64,000 nt of DNA from Undibacterium paludis (lineage in GTDB: Bacteria > Pseudomonadota > Gammaproteobacteria > Burkholderiales > Burkholderiaceae_D), in assembly GCF_022568815.1 (NCBI RefSeq), contig NZ_JAKZHX010000003.1:1-64000 (forward strand), given 5' to 3'. Shown in pieces: positions 9,496 through 19,053 of the stretch. A program made the translations under genes and the position numbers. The notes beneath the pieces were generated by a model, which was given only the letters and a program-made list of their open reading frames with translations, did not search any database and was not told the origin of the DNA. Numbering within the stretch: the stretch's first letter is position 1; each line of letters starts with the position of its first letter.

Positions 9496-10260
9496 TTAGC
9501 GACTTGCTGCAGCCAGAATGACGTCGGCGACTTGTTTGGGTTGCGACAACATGGGCACATGGCTGCTTGGCAATGTCGTCGTCGTGGCGTTGATTTTTTT
9601 GGCAAAATCACGTTGCAGCCCCGGATCTATCATGCGATCCTTGCTGGCAACGATATAGTAGTTAGGTTTGTTTTTCCACGCTGCATAACTGACTGCCTCA
9701 CCAAAGACCTTGGCTGGCAGAGCCCCTTGAGTTGCCGACATGATTTTGGTCGTTTTTGCCGGCAAGTCCTGAGCAAAGTTAATTGCCAGTGACTCTTCAG
9801 ACAAGCTGAGATAACCTGCCGCATCCGGCTTCAATGATGCAATGCCAGGCGGAACCGGATAATCCATGCCCAAACCACCCAAAGACTCTCCTTCGGAAGG
9901 TGCAAAAGCAGCCACATAGACCAGAGCCTTGATCTTGTCACTGCTGCCCGCCTGGGTAATCACTGCTCCACCCCATGAGTGCCCGACCAGCACAACCTTG
10001 CCCGTTTGCGCATCAATAACGCGCTGTGCAGCGGCGACATCATCAGCCAGTGAGGACAAGGGGTTTTGTACAGCGACAACTTTCAAGCCCTTGGCTTGCA
10101 GCAGCGGGACAACTTTCTCCCAACTGGAACCATCGGCAAAAGCCCCATGGACCAATACTACTGTGGTGTCACTGACTGCTGTTGTTTCTGCCAGGGCCGG
10201 CAAGGCGGGCAAACTTAAGGCTGTAGAAATCAGAAGAACTTGCTTGAATGAATTTTTCAT
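9496..10260 (-). CDS. Secreted alpha/beta hydrolase
   Basis: An alpha/beta-hydrolase-fold enzyme of 254 residues. It begins with a Sec signal peptide (basic start, hydrophobic core, ALPALA/E near 24). The mature protein has the HGAF oxyanion-hole region, the nucleophile elbow GHSWGG (S95), a probable acid in SKDRM (D208) and H234 in SSHVP, so the catalytic triad looks complete. The substrate is unknown; relatives include esterases and small-molecule hydrolases. It lies downstream of an OhrR-type regulator on the same strand, with a 7-6-7 palindrome in the gap, so it may belong to that regulon. Confidence 0.85.
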   Translation of the reverse strand: MKNSFKQVLLISTALSLPALPALAETTAVSDTTVVLVHGAFADGSSWEKVVPLLQAKGLKVVAVQNPLSSLADDVAAAQRVIDAQTGKVVLVGHSWGGAVITQAGSSDKIKALVYVAAFAPSEGESLGGLGMDYPVPPGIASLKPDAAGYLSLSEESLAINFAQDLPAKTTKIMSATQGALPAKVFGEAVSYAAWKNKPNYYIVASKDRMIDPGLQRDFAKKINATTTTLPSSHVPMLSQPKQVADVILAAASR

Positions 10261-10393
10261 ATTACACCCGGTAAATTAAATTTCAATAAGTAATAATTAA
10301 GTAATATTTAGCACACCAATTAAATACCTGGCATTTCGTTATCAGGATATTTGACAGCCGGCGAAATATAGCACGCAAATTTATTTTACACAA

Positions 10394-10413
10394 ATAATTA
10401 ATACACTAATTAT
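10394..10413. promoter_or_regulatory. Candidate MarR/OhrR operator palindrome
   Basis: Perfect inverted repeat ATAATTA-6 bp-TAATTAT, 20 bp in all, the size and AT-rich character of MarR-family operators. It lies between the OhrR-like gene and the hydrolase gene, upstream of the latter. Chance is possible in this AT-rich gap. Confidence 0.4.
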
Positions 10414-10446
10414 CTAGCTACTCAAACTACCCATATATCAAAACAA

Positions 10447-10884
10447 TCACTCACCCAAGTTCTTATTCAACAAATCAAGCCCTATACTCAATTGTTCCGC
10501 ATCCGCCAGGCTAATGCCGCAAGCCAGGGCAATGCATTGACTGATACGAACACCATCAGCGCGCAAATCCTTCCCTGCCTGGGTCAAACTCAGGACGCGA
10601 TTTCGCTCATCGGCGGGATCACGCGCCCGGATCACATAGCCCCCCGCCTCGAGACGTTTGACAAGTGGAGTAATGGAACCCGGATCCTGCTGCAGACGTT
10701 CTGCCACATCCTTGATGCCTAGCCCCTCCTCTTCCCACAGCACAACCATCACAAGATATTGCGGATAAGTCAGTTTCAACTCAGTCAGCAAAGGCTTATA
10801 CAACTGCGTCATCTTCAGCGAAGTCGAGTACAGTTTGAAGCACAGGTGTTGTGCCAGCAAGGGTGGATGTAAATCAGTCGTCAT
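10447..10884 (-). CDS. OhrR-type MarR family redox regulator
   Basis: A winged-helix MarR regulator of about 145 residues. The N-terminal pattern LCFKLYSTSLKMTQLYKPLL followed by LTYPQYLVM is that of organic-hydroperoxide sensors of the OhrR group. The cysteine in it (C15 from the ATG at 10884; a TTG start two codons earlier is possible) matches the peroxide-sensing cysteine of OhrR. The recognition helix region DPGSITPLVKRLE and wing DERNR are intact. Two further cysteines lie at the end of the reading helix region and C-terminus. No ohr peroxidase gene is adjacent; the nearest same-strand gene encodes a secreted hydrolase. Repressor activity inactivated by organic peroxides is inferred. Confidence 0.85.
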   Translation of the reverse strand: MTTDLHPPLLAQHLCFKLYSTSLKMTQLYKPLLTELKLTYPQYLVMVVLWEEEGLGIKDVAERLQQDPGSITPLVKRLEAGGYVIRARDPADERNRVLSLTQAGKDLRADGVRISQCIALACGISLADAEQLSIGLDLLNKNLGE

Positions 10885-11259
10885 GTGCAATACGGTGGAT
10901 ACGAATCCTGGCAGCTTAGCGCAGAAGACTATACAAGTGCAAATCTATGCCCCTCCCTCTTAAAGACATGCGAGAATCCCGGTCACTTGGTAGAATAGGT
11001 CATGCATGGAAGCTTCAGGCATCAGAGGTAAACGTACGGCAATTTCATGCAATAGCCAAAAAGCTTGCGCAAAATTTCCATGATCCTTGAATTAGCAGAC
11101 GCATTTGCTTATACTCCCGCCACTATTTTCTCAGGGAAATGATTTAAAGTGATAACGGCGCGCATGAATATAGCCTGCACAAACCCAATCAGGAGTTTGG
11201 CTGCGCGACTTGCACTCTTTTATTGACAACCCTGATCAACCGCAACGGAGGACAGACCC
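10885..11259. other. Intergenic region between ohrR-like gene and gmk
   Basis: This 375-bp gap separates two divergent genes. The right part holds the gmk promoter; the left part should hold the promoter of the regulator, but no convincing hexamers stand out. I see no tRNA, strong hairpin or credible small gene. Confidence 0.6.
11087..11115 (+). promoter_or_regulatory. Sigma-70 promoter upstream of gmk
   Basis: TTGAAT (11087-11092) and TATACT (11110-11115) are 17 bp apart, about 145 bp before the gmk start. It is a good match for a housekeeping promoter and would give a 5' leader of roughly 135 nt for gmk-rpoZ-spoT. Confidence 0.6.
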
Positions 11260-11904
11260 ATGCAAGCCAAAAATTCGACTGCCGGCAGTCTCTTCGTCGT
11301 CGCAGCCCCCTCTGGTGCAGGTAAATCGACACTGGTGAATGCCTTGCTGTCCCAGGAACCTGCGATCAAGCTGTCAATTTCGTACACAACGCGCCCTCCC
11401 CGCCCCGGCGAGCAGGATGGCCGTGAATATCATTTTACGACTACAGAAGATTTTCTCAAGCGCAAGGCGCAGGGGGAGTTTCTTGAGTCGGCTGAAGTAC
11501 ATGGCAACTACTACGGCACATCGCGTCTTGTCATTGAAGATCAGATGCGTTCAGGCACAGACGTCTTGCTGGAAATTGACTGGCAGGGTGCACAACAGGT
11601 CAGAAAACAATTCCCGGGGGCCGTTGGCATTTTCATCCTGCCACCTTCGATCCCGGCACTGGAAGAGCGCCTGAAAAAACGGGGCCAGGATGAACCGCAT
11701 GTCATCACCAAGCGTATTTTGGCTGCCGGCGGTGAAATGGCGCACTCCCCGGAGTTCGAATATGTTATTATTAATCAAGACTTTGCAACAGCCTTGTCAG
11801 AATTGAATGCAATCGTGAAAGCCACGCGCTGCCGATTTGCACAACAGGCAACACGCCACTACGAGCTGTTTGCCCAACTTGGCATCCATGCCAATCTGAG
11901 TTGA
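11260..11904 (+). CDS. gmk: Guanylate kinase
   Basis: Phosphorylates GMP to GDP using ATP in guanine nucleotide synthesis. It has the P-loop APSGAGKST at 16-24, the GMP-binding region with [19 protein letters not shown], and the [11 protein letters not shown] segment. At 214 residues it is the usual length. A strong Shine-Dalgarno (CGGAGGA) precedes the ATG. It is followed by rpoZ and spoT on the same strand; this grouping links GTP supply, RNA polymerase and (p)ppGpp metabolism and is conserved in many proteobacteria. Confidence 0.97.
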   Translation: MQAKNSTAGSLFVVAAPSGAGKSTLVNALLSQEPAIKLSISYTTRPPRPGEQDGREYHFTTTEDFLKRKAQGEFLESAEVHGNYYGTSRLVIEDQMRSGTDVLLEIDWQGAQQVRKQFPGAVGIFILPPSIPALEERLKKRGQDEPHVITKRILAAGGEMAHSPEFEYVIINQDFATALSELNAIVKATRCRFAQQATRHYELFAQLGIHANLS

Positions 11905-11959
11905 TTCGCAAACCCATCGAGTAAGACATTAAGCACAATTAAGTAATTTAGGAAAAAAT

Positions 11960-12163
11960 ATGGCACGTATTACCATTGAAGACGCATTGAAACAAATCCC
12001 TAACCGCTTCCAGTTGACACTGTGCGCAACTTATCGTGCACGTCAGTTGCTGCAAGGCCATACACCCAAGGTTGATTCCAAAGACAAACCTACCGTGATC
12101 GCCCTGCGTGAAATCGCTGAAGGCAAAGTCGGCATAGAAATGTTGAAAAAGGTTCCGGTTTAA
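11960..12163 (+). CDS. rpoZ: RNA polymerase omega subunit
   Basis: A 67-residue protein starting [10 protein letters not shown], with the conserved [16 protein letters not shown] helix that clamps the C-terminal end of the beta' subunit. It assists RNA polymerase assembly and, in proteobacteria, contributes to the ppGpp binding site. It is shorter than E. coli omega (91), which is common in betaproteobacteria. Located 55 bp after gmk and before spoT in the same direction. Confidence 0.96.
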   Translation: MARITIEDALKQIPNRFQLTLCATYRARQLLQGHTPKVDSKDKPTVIALREIAEGKVGIEMLKKVPV

Positions 12164-12232
12164 ACAACTGCGCGCCTGCACTTCAGCCGCTCCACCTTTA
12201 AAAGCCAGTTTATCCGGCCGGGACATCACAGA

Positions 12233-14533
12233 ATGAACCTCAATGACAGTCATTCATCTCTGGACAACCAACCGGCCGAGGCAGCCGCAGTTGTGGCTGC
12301 GCTTGCAACCAAGCGCAGCACCAATGGCAGGCACACATCCCCACTTGACGACATTGATGCCGTGCGCGCTTCATCGACCAACACTGGCGTTGCCTCAATC
12401 ACCGCATTAACCAACCGCATCAGCGAATACATGTCCGCCAGCGAATTGAAGCTGGTCAAGGAAGCCTATCGTTTTTCTGATGAGATGCACCTGGGCCAGG
12501 TACGCAAGTCTGGCGAGCCCTATATCTCCCACCCCATCGCTGTCGCAGAAATCTGCGCAGAATGGAAGCTTGATGTACAAGCCATCATGGCAGCACTCCT
12601 GCATGACGTCATGGAAGACCAGGACGTCAAAAAAGATGAGTTAATTGAACGCTTTGGCGCACCTGTGGCGACACTGGTCGATGGTCTTTCCAAACTGGAA
12701 AAGATCGAATTCCAGAGTCAGATAGAAGCCCAGGCCGAAAACTTCCGCAAAATGCTGCTGGCCATGGCGCGCGATGTGCGTGTGATCCTGGTCAAACTGG
12801 CAGATCGTCTGCACAATATGCGTACCCTCGGTGTCATGTCTGCTGAAAAGAAGCGTCGTATTTCGCGCGAGACCATGGATGTGTACGTACCCATAGCCCA
12901 CAGGCTGGGGCTCAATAATATCTATCGCGAACTACAGGACCTGGCTTTTTCACATCTTTACCCCATGCGCTACCGCACCTTGTCCAAGGCGGTCAAGGCT
13001 GCGCGCGGCAACCGCCGTGAAGTGGTTAACAAAATCATGGAAGCAGTCAAGACTGCCTTGATCGAAGCCGGCCTGAAAGCAGAAGTCTATGGCCGTGAAA
13101 AGACCTTGTACGGTATTTATCGCAAGATGCATGACAAGCACCTGAGTTTTTCGCAGGTGCTGGACGTGTATGGCTTCCGCATTGTTGTCAGTGATTTGCG
13201 TGACAGTTATTATGCTCTTGGCAGCCTGCATGGCCTGTACAAGCCTATGCCAGGCAAGTTCAAGGACTATATTGCCATTCCCAAGACCAATGGCTACCAG
13301 TCTTTGCACACCACCCTGATTGGCCCCTATGGCACACCCGTTGAATTCCAGATACGTACACGTGACATGCACCACGTTGCAGAATCCGGTGTTGCCGCCC
13401 ACTGGCTATACAAGAATGAAGAAGGCAGCCTGACCGATTTGCAGCAACGCACCCACGCCTGGCTGCAATCCCTGCTGGATATTCAAAAGCAGACTGGTGA
13501 CTCGGCTGAATTCCTTGAGCATGTCAAAATCGACCTGTTCCCTGATTCTGTCTATGTCTTCACCCCAAAATCCAAAATTATTGCCCTGCCACGCGGAGCA
13601 ACAGCTTTGGACTTTGCCTACACCATTCATACAGATATCGGTGACCAGGCGATTGCCACCCGCATCAATCATGAACCGGTGCCACTGCGCTCTGAACTGA
13701 AGAATGGCGATATCGTTGAAATCATCACCTCACCCAATTCACGCCCGACCCCGAATTGGCTGACCTATGTACGCACAGGCAAGGCAAGATCAGCGATCCG
13801 CCATTATCTGCGCACGATCAACCTCAACGAATCGACAGAACTGGGCAAGCAATTGCTGGCGCAGGCGCTAGTCGCCGTCAACCTCAATCCGGATTTGCCA
13901 GAAAGTCTGATCGATAAACTGCTCAATGAATCCAGCGCCAAGTCCATGGAAGAAATCCATACCGACATAGGCATAGGCAAGCGCATGGCTGCTTTGGTGG
14001 CAAGACACATACTCGACCTGGTCGAAGATGATTCGCCTTCCATCCCGTTCCAGCAGTATGGTGACAAGGTTTCGACCAAACGCGACCCTGTCATCATCTA
14101 TGGTAGTGAAGGTCTGTCCGTGCAATTGGCACCATGTTGCCTGCCCATACCAGGTGATGGCATCGTCGGACAGCTTAAACGTGACCAGGGTCTGGTCGTC
14201 CATACCGATGATTGCGAGCATGCAAAACGCCTGCACATCAAAGAACCAGACCGCTGGATAGATGTTAACTGGGGCGAGGACCTGAACCGTCGCTTTGATT
14301 GCCGCATTGCGGTAACTGTCACCAATGAACGTGGTGCCCTCGCCCGTATCGCTGCCGAAATTGGCGAGTCAGATGCCAATATCAGCCATGTCAACATGGA
14401 GGACGGCGACGCCAATGACATGACCAATATTCATTTTACGATACAGATTGAAGATCGTACCCACCTGGCCAGGATCATGCGCAACATCAAGCACCTGGCC
14501 GGCGTGTCACGCATCATCAGGGAACATGGCTGA
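12233..14533 (+). CDS. spoT: Bifunctional (p)ppGpp synthetase/hydrolase
   Basis: Long RelA/SpoT homologue, 766 residues. The hydrolase HD domain is intact: H100 in YISHP and H124-D125 in LLHDVMED. In the synthetase domain the loop K342-F-K-D345 is close to the RxKD signature of bifunctional enzymes (RelA-type enzymes have ExDD), followed by PKTNGYQSLHT. A TGS domain (about 435-495) and a C-terminal ACT domain (about 690-766) follow. The first 65 residues are a low-complexity extension rich in Ala, Ser and Thr. It probably both makes and degrades the alarmone. It lies 69 bp after rpoZ in an apparent gmk-rpoZ-spoT operon. Confidence 0.95.
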   Translation: MNLNDSHSSLDNQPAEAAAVVAALATKRSTNGRHTSPLDDIDAVRASSTNTGVASITALTNRISEYMSASELKLVKEAYRFSDEMHLGQVRKSGEPYISHPIAVAEICAEWKLDVQAIMAALLHDVMEDQDVKKDELIERFGAPVATLVDGLSKLEKIEFQSQIEAQAENFRKMLLAMARDVRVILVKLADRLHNMRTLGVMSAEKKRRISRETMDVYVPIAHRLGLNNIYRELQDLAFSHLYPMRYRTLSKAVKAARGNRREVVNKIMEAVKTALIEAGLKAEVYGREKTLYGIYRKMHDKHLSFSQVLDVYGFRIVVSDLRDSYYALGSLHGLYKPMPGKFKDYIAIPKTNGYQSLHTTLIGPYGTPVEFQIRTRDMHHVAESGVAAHWLYKNEEGSLTDLQQRTHAWLQSLLDIQKQTGDSAEFLEHVKIDLFPDSVYVFTPKSKIIALPRGATALDFAYTIHTDIGDQAIATRINHEPVPLRSELKNGDIVEIITSPNSRPTPNWLTYVRTGKARSAIRHYLRTINLNESTELGKQLLAQALVAVNLNPDLPESLIDKLLNESSAKSMEEIHTDIGIGKRMAALVARHILDLVEDDSPSIPFQQYGDKVSTKRDPVIIYGSEGLSVQLAPCCLPIPGDGIVGQLKRDQGLVVHTDDCEHAKRLHIKEPDRWIDVNWGEDLNRRFDCRIAVTVTNERGALARIAAEIGESDANISHVNMEDGDANDMTNIHFTIQIEDRTHLARIMRNIKHLAGVSRIIREHG

Positions 14534-14552
14534 ACGCCACGCGCATTCATCC

Positions 14553-15905
14553 TCAATGCATCTGCTTGTGCAGCTTGCGCAATCCCCACCAAACCACACC
14601 GGCAATTACCGGCAACAACAAACCGGCAGCCATGTCCGGATTGATGGGCAAGCCCAGCGATTTCAATCCTTTTGCGCCGTAATAGACCAGGCCCGTCATG
14701 TAATAACTAATGGCAACTACTGACAAGCCTTCGACTGCCTGCTGCAAACGCAGTTGTTGTGCTGCACGTGCATTCATGCTTTGTAATATTTTGCGGTTCT
14801 GCTGCTCTTGCACGATGCCTACGCGTGTACGCAACAAATCATTGGTATTGGCAATACGTTCGGCCAAAGTCTCCTGGCGGCGAACAATAGCTTCGCAGGT
14901 ATTCATGGCTGGCGCCAAGCGCCTGTCCATGAATTCCTGCACCGTTGGCACCCCTTCTATGCGGAATTCACGTAACTCACCTATACGTGACTGCACGAGT
15001 TTGTAGTACGCTTTCGATGCGGCAAAACGGTAACTATTTTCCAGCGTCAGCTTTTCCGTGCGGACGGCCAGGTCAATAATATGGCGCAAGAGATTTTGCT
15101 CAGCCTCGGTGGAACTCATCTCACCACTGACACTGCTGGCCATGGTCAGGGCAGAAGTCAGGGTAACCAGCTCATTTTCAATGGCGCTCAGTATCGGAGA
15201 TGCCTTTTGCGCATATGGCAAACCCAGCAATGCCATCATTCTGTAGGTCTCAATTTCGAGCAGGCGCTGCACGGTACGGCCAGCTTGTTGATCAATAAAG
15301 CCATTATCACTGACGATGAAACGACTGAAACCATCCGCCTGTATCAGAAAATCGGTCCAGACCGTCCCCCTGCTCAAAACTTCACTACCGACCACAACAC
15401 CACCCTCAAAGATTTGCCTGACTGGAACAGAAGGCTTGAGCACCTGATCGGCAGGCAGTAAGGCAACATGGGTCGCCACCATGACCTTATCTTGCAATTC
15501 AAACAACCATTGCTGAGGTAAATGGCGAATGGGGGCTGACGCAAAAATCTGCGCTAGTTCCAATTCCTGCCCGCCCCCGCCTTCATGTTCAGGGGCATTC
15601 TCGACAAAGGTATAAGTAGCGAATTCAGTGTGACATTCCCATTTCATGCGAAAACGACCAAAATCATGGAAAAAATACTTGGCGTCTCCGGCTGGTGCTG
15701 CCACCGCAAAGTGACGGCAAAAGTCTCCCAGTATCACTTGCTGAGTCAATAAATTGTCACCACCAAGGTGCGCATCGTTCCTGGCGAAGATGGCAAAATG
15801 AGTCAATGTTTCTGGTGCATGCAAACGTAATGATGGTCGCGAATGCACTTCTGCCGCCAGTGGCACGCGTAAGGGATGGTTGAGTTTGGAATAAGCAATA
15901 GACAT
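14553..15905 (-). CDS. DUF3422 family membrane-anchored protein
   Basis: A 450-residue protein of the DUF3422 family, whose function is not established. The N-terminus has NHPLRVPLAAEVHSRP and the body contains DFGRFRMKWECHTEFATYTF, features I associate with this family. Two hydrophobic segments close the protein (about 394-415 and 426-442), with a short basic tail, so a large cytoplasmic domain anchored by a C-terminal hairpin is likely. Residues 330-395 are predicted to be helical and Gln/Arg-rich, perhaps coiled coil. It is convergent with spoT (gap 19 bp) and lies 23 bp downstream of greB on the same strand, so it may be cotranscribed with greB. Confidence 0.75.
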   Translation of the reverse strand: MSIAYSKLNHPLRVPLAAEVHSRPSLRLHAPETLTHFAIFARNDAHLGGDNLLTQQVILGDFCRHFAVAAPAGDAKYFFHDFGRFRMKWECHTEFATYTFVENAPEHEGGGGQELELAQIFASAPIRHLPQQWLFELQDKVMVATHVALLPADQVLKPSVPVRQIFEGGVVVGSEVLSRGTVWTDFLIQADGFSRFIVSDNGFIDQQAGRTVQRLLEIETYRMMALLGLPYAQKASPILSAIENELVTLTSALTMASSVSGEMSSTEAEQNLLRHIIDLAVRTEKLTLENSYRFAASKAYYKLVQSRIGELREFRIEGVPTVQEFMDRRLAPAMNTCEAIVRRQETLAERIANTNDLLRTRVGIVQEQQNRKILQSMNARAAQQLRLQQAVEGLSVVAISYYMTGLVYYGAKGLKSLGLPINPDMAAGLLLPVIAGVVWWGLRKLHKQMH

Positions 15906-15928
15906 ATTTCTACAGGTAATTAAAAATC

Positions 15929-16477
15929 TTATTCAGGATAATTAACCTCGAGTATGGTCAACTCCTCTATTCCGCCAGGGGTGCGCAGGGTCACAGTATC
16001 ATCCACCCTGGCCTTGATGAGCGCCCGCGCAACAGGCGATATCCAGCTGATCTTGCCTTGCAAGGGGTCGAATTCGTCTACACCAACTATGGTGACAGTC
16101 ACTTCTTCACCATGCTGGTTTTCATAGGTGACAGTAGCGCCAAAAAAAACCTGGTCTGATCCATGGTGAATACGCGGGTCAAACACTTCGGCAATATCAA
16201 GACGTTTCGTCAGGAAGCGTATGCGCCTGTCGATCTCCCTCAGACGGCGCTTGCCATAGATATAGTCGCCATTTTCAGAGCGGTCACCATTCGATGCCGC
16301 CCAATGCACAATATTGACGACTTCGGGCCTTTCCACATCCATCAGATGGAGAAACTCGGTCTTCATACGATGATGCCCCTCAGGCGTCATATAATTTTTG
16401 ACGCCGGCAGGTATGGGTGGCGCACCGAATCCTTCGTCGTCATCCGCATCTGATTCTTTGATAAATGCTTTGCTCAT
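15929..16477 (-). CDS. greB: Transcript cleavage factor GreB
   Basis: Rescues backtracked RNA polymerase by stimulating cleavage of the nascent RNA. The N-terminal coiled coil carries the acidic tip in SNGDRSENGDY, followed by the basic GKRRLREIDRRIRFL patch that distinguishes GreB from GreA; a C-terminal FKBP-like globular domain follows. Its 182 residues include an N-terminal extension of about 25 Asp/Glu-rich residues before the usual start region. Divergent from the response regulator gene. Confidence 0.92.
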   Translation of the reverse strand: MSKAFIKESDADDDEGFGAPPIPAGVKNYMTPEGHHRMKTEFLHLMDVERPEVVNIVHWAASNGDRSENGDYIYGKRRLREIDRRIRFLTKRLDIAEVFDPRIHHGSDQVFFGATVTYENQHGEEVTVTIVGVDEFDPLQGKISWISPVARALIKARVDDTVTLRTPGGIEELTILEVNYPE

Positions 16478-16640
16478 CTGGACATTGTAACGGACTTGGC
16501 TAAATTAATTTTCTTTGTGGCACCGAAAGCCTACACATCCCTTATAAAATAGGCAGATATTTTGTCCGCCACAAGCCCGGGTAATGGATTTATTTCCATC
16601 AGCAAGCGGGGCGGTGGCTTGAACTGGAAATGGATTTTGC

Positions 16641-17288
16641 ATGACAGAAAAAGCAGCAATCAATGTACTTGTCGTCGATGATCACGCTGTGGTCAGAGAA
16701 GGAGTCAAGAGCATTATCTCAAACACAACGGATATTGCCGTCATTGCCGAAGCAGAAACCGGGCTGGAAGCGATACGCCTCAGCCGCCAATTCGATTTTG
16801 AGGTCATGCTGCTTGATATTGCCCTGCCAGATAAAAATGGCATAGACGTATTGAAACAGATCAAATCAGAAAAACCAGGCATCGCCGTCCTCATGTTTTC
16901 CATCCACAGGGAAGACCAGTATGCAATACGGGCATTGAAAGCCGGCGCCTCTGGATTTCTAAACAAGCAATGCCACAGCAGCAAAATCCTCGAAGCGATA
17001 CGACAGGTCGCACGCGGCATGAAATACATCAGTACAGAACTGGCGCAAGAGCTGGCCAACAATCTCAATCAGGACAATGAAGACGCACCACATAAGTCAT
17101 TGTCCGACCGCGAATTTCAGACCATGACCCTGATCGCATCAGGAAAATCCGTCAGTGATATTGCGAAAGAATTGTCACTTTCTGTAAAAACGATTAGCGA
17201 ATATCGCTCGCGAATTCTTTTGAAGATGAAATTGCGGCACAATGCTGAATTAACGCACTATGCCATCAAAAATCAACTCGTAGACTAA
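16641..17288 (+). CDS. NarL/FixJ-type response regulator
   Basis: Two-component regulator of 215 residues with a receiver domain (1-125) and a LuxR-type helix-turn-helix (150-215). The acidic pocket D13-D14, phosphoacceptor D59, S87 and K109 are all present, so it should be phosphorylated. The DNA-binding part has SDREFQTMTLIASGKS and SVKTISEYRSRI typical of GerE/LuxR domains. No histidine kinase gene is adjacent, making it an orphan here. A diguanylate cyclase gene follows 69 bp downstream on the same strand, so the two may form one unit. Confidence 0.9.
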   Translation: MTEKAAINVLVVDDHAVVREGVKSIISNTTDIAVIAEAETGLEAIRLSRQFDFEVMLLDIALPDKNGIDVLKQIKSEKPGIAVLMFSIHREDQYAIRALKAGASGFLNKQCHSSKILEAIRQVARGMKYISTELAQELANNLNQDNEDAPHKSLSDREFQTMTLIASGKSVSDIAKELSLSVKTISEYRSRILLKMKLRHNAELTHYAIKNQLVD

Positions 17289-17357
17289 ATAGCAATATCC
17301 GAAGCATACCCGTTTTATCAGCTGCATTCTTGTTCGTAAAGCCATTGGCAAAGCAAT

Positions 17358-19004
17358 ATGTCAAAAACTCCAAATAATCCGCAATTCAAAAGCCCCACGG
17401 ATATTGCGCGCGAGACGTTCAGACAATTGGCGATACAAAGAATTGCGCCAACACCGGATGCATATCGCAAGCTTTACAATGACATCTCCGGTGTCATAGA
17501 GCCGCCAGTTGAAGCAGTACCAGAAAAACTGCCAGAAATTTCTGAGGCAGAAAGTCTGTTGGCCAGCTTTGCGATCGGCCTGCAAACCAGTACGGGTGAA
17601 TATGCGAGCTTTGGCCAGCGCTTCAGTCGCGCCGTCAAAACCGGTAACTGGCAGGATTACAGCAAAGGCCTGACACAACTGACCGAGCGCATTCTGGCTG
17701 CACCTGCTACGCCAGCCAACAATATCAGCCTGGTTGATCCTGCCCCTCCGCCAGCTCCGGTTAAAAACATTTCACTGGTCGACGATGGCCCAGTAGAAGA
17801 TCCACGCTTGCGCATATTGAAGGACTTGCTGTACAGGACCTTGTCACTGGCGCTGACTTCACTGTTAAAACCAAGCCCCAACCTGGCCAATGAATCGGAA
17901 GAACTTGGCAATGCAGTAAAAACTGCCGGGAATGAGGCAGAACTCAATCAAATTGCGAGCCGGCTCAAACAATTATGCTTCCAGATTGAATTGCAAAGCG
18001 GAGACAGTGCAGAACAACATGAGTTGCTGTTACGCCTGTTCGATTTATTGCTGACCAATATCCATGACCTGCTCGATAACGACAACTGGTTGCGCGGTCA
18101 GATTGAGGTCGTACAGAACCTGATAGCTGGCCCCATAGATCATCGCGCACTGCAGGAGGCGACTCGCAGCCTGAAAGATGTGATCTACAAGCAGGGTGTA
18201 CTAAAAAACAGCATTGCCGAGTCAAAAACTTCTGTCAAGAACATGATGACAGCGTTTATTGACAGGCTCAATGCAATGGCTGACAGTACCGGCGCCTATC
18301 AACATAAAATGGGAACTTACTCCAGGCAGTTGAGTTCGGCCAAGAACGTTGCAGAAGTCAGTGACCTGATAGCCACCATACTCAGTGAGACCAAAGAAGT
18401 GCAGTCTGAAACCCTGCGCTCACGCGACATGATTGTGGCGGCACAAAAAGAAGTCAGCGAAGCAGAAGCGCGCATCAAGGAACTTGAGAACAAACTTGCT
18501 CACATGAGCGAACTGGTCAGGGAAGATCAACTGACAGGCAGCCTGAACCGGCGCGGCATGGATGACGTCTTTGACCGCGAGGCAGACCGTGCAGACCGGC
18601 GCAAGACCCCGCTCTGCGTCGCCCTGCTTGATCTCGACAATTTCAAGAAACTCAACGATACCCATGGCCACGCCGCCGGTGACGAAGCGCTGGTACATCT
18701 GGTGCGCATAGTCAAGCAAACTCTCAGATCCATTGACGTGGTAGCGCGTTATGGCGGGGAAGAATTCGTCATCATCATGCCAGAAACCCAGCTGGAAGAA
18801 GCAGCGCAGGCAATGATGCGCGTACAGCGGGAGCTAACCAAACATTTTTTCACGGCAAATGACCAGCGACTTTTCATCACGTTCAGTGCAGGCGTCGCCC
18901 TGCGCAATCCGGGTGAACCGCAAGAGGCCACCTTGAAACGCGCTGACCGAGCCATGTATGAAGCCAAACAGTCTGGCAAAAACCGGGTGATCAAGGCCAG
19001 CTGA
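17358..19004 (+). CDS. Diguanylate cyclase with uncharacterised N-terminal region
   Basis: A soluble 548-residue protein with a C-terminal GGDEF domain (about 385-548). The active-site motif is GGEEF at 466-470, and an RxxD inhibition site lies five residues upstream (R457 to D460), so synthesis of c-di-GMP with product feedback is predicted. Residues 1-115 resemble no domain I can name. A Pro-rich linker (116-145) contains the hexapeptide NISLVD twice. Residues 275-385 are helical and probably coiled coil, ending in the usual LVREDQLTGSLNRRG entry to the cyclase domain. It follows an orphan response regulator gene and may be under its control. Confidence 0.9.
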   Translation: MSKTPNNPQFKSPTDIARETFRQLAIQRIAPTPDAYRKLYNDISGVIEPPVEAVPEKLPEISEAESLLASFAIGLQTSTGEYASFGQRFSRAVKTGNWQDYSKGLTQLTERILAAPATPANNISLVDPAPPPAPVKNISLVDDGPVEDPRLRILKDLLYRTLSLALTSLLKPSPNLANESEELGNAVKTAGNEAELNQIASRLKQLCFQIELQSGDSAEQHELLLRLFDLLLTNIHDLLDNDNWLRGQIEVVQNLIAGPIDHRALQEATRSLKDVIYKQGVLKNSIAESKTSVKNMMTAFIDRLNAMADSTGAYQHKMGTYSRQLSSAKNVAEVSDLIATILSETKEVQSETLRSRDMIVAAQKEVSEAEARIKELENKLAHMSELVREDQLTGSLNRRGMDDVFDREADRADRRKTPLCVALLDLDNFKKLNDTHGHAAGDEALVHLVRIVKQTLRSIDVVARYGGEEFVIIMPETQLEEAAQAMMRVQRELTKHFFTANDQRLFITFSAGVALRNPGEPQEATLKRADRAMYEAKQSGKNRVIKAS

Positions 19005-19053
19005 GTTCCTGCACCGGCACTGTCATTGTCGACATTTCAGCATGATGAAAAAA

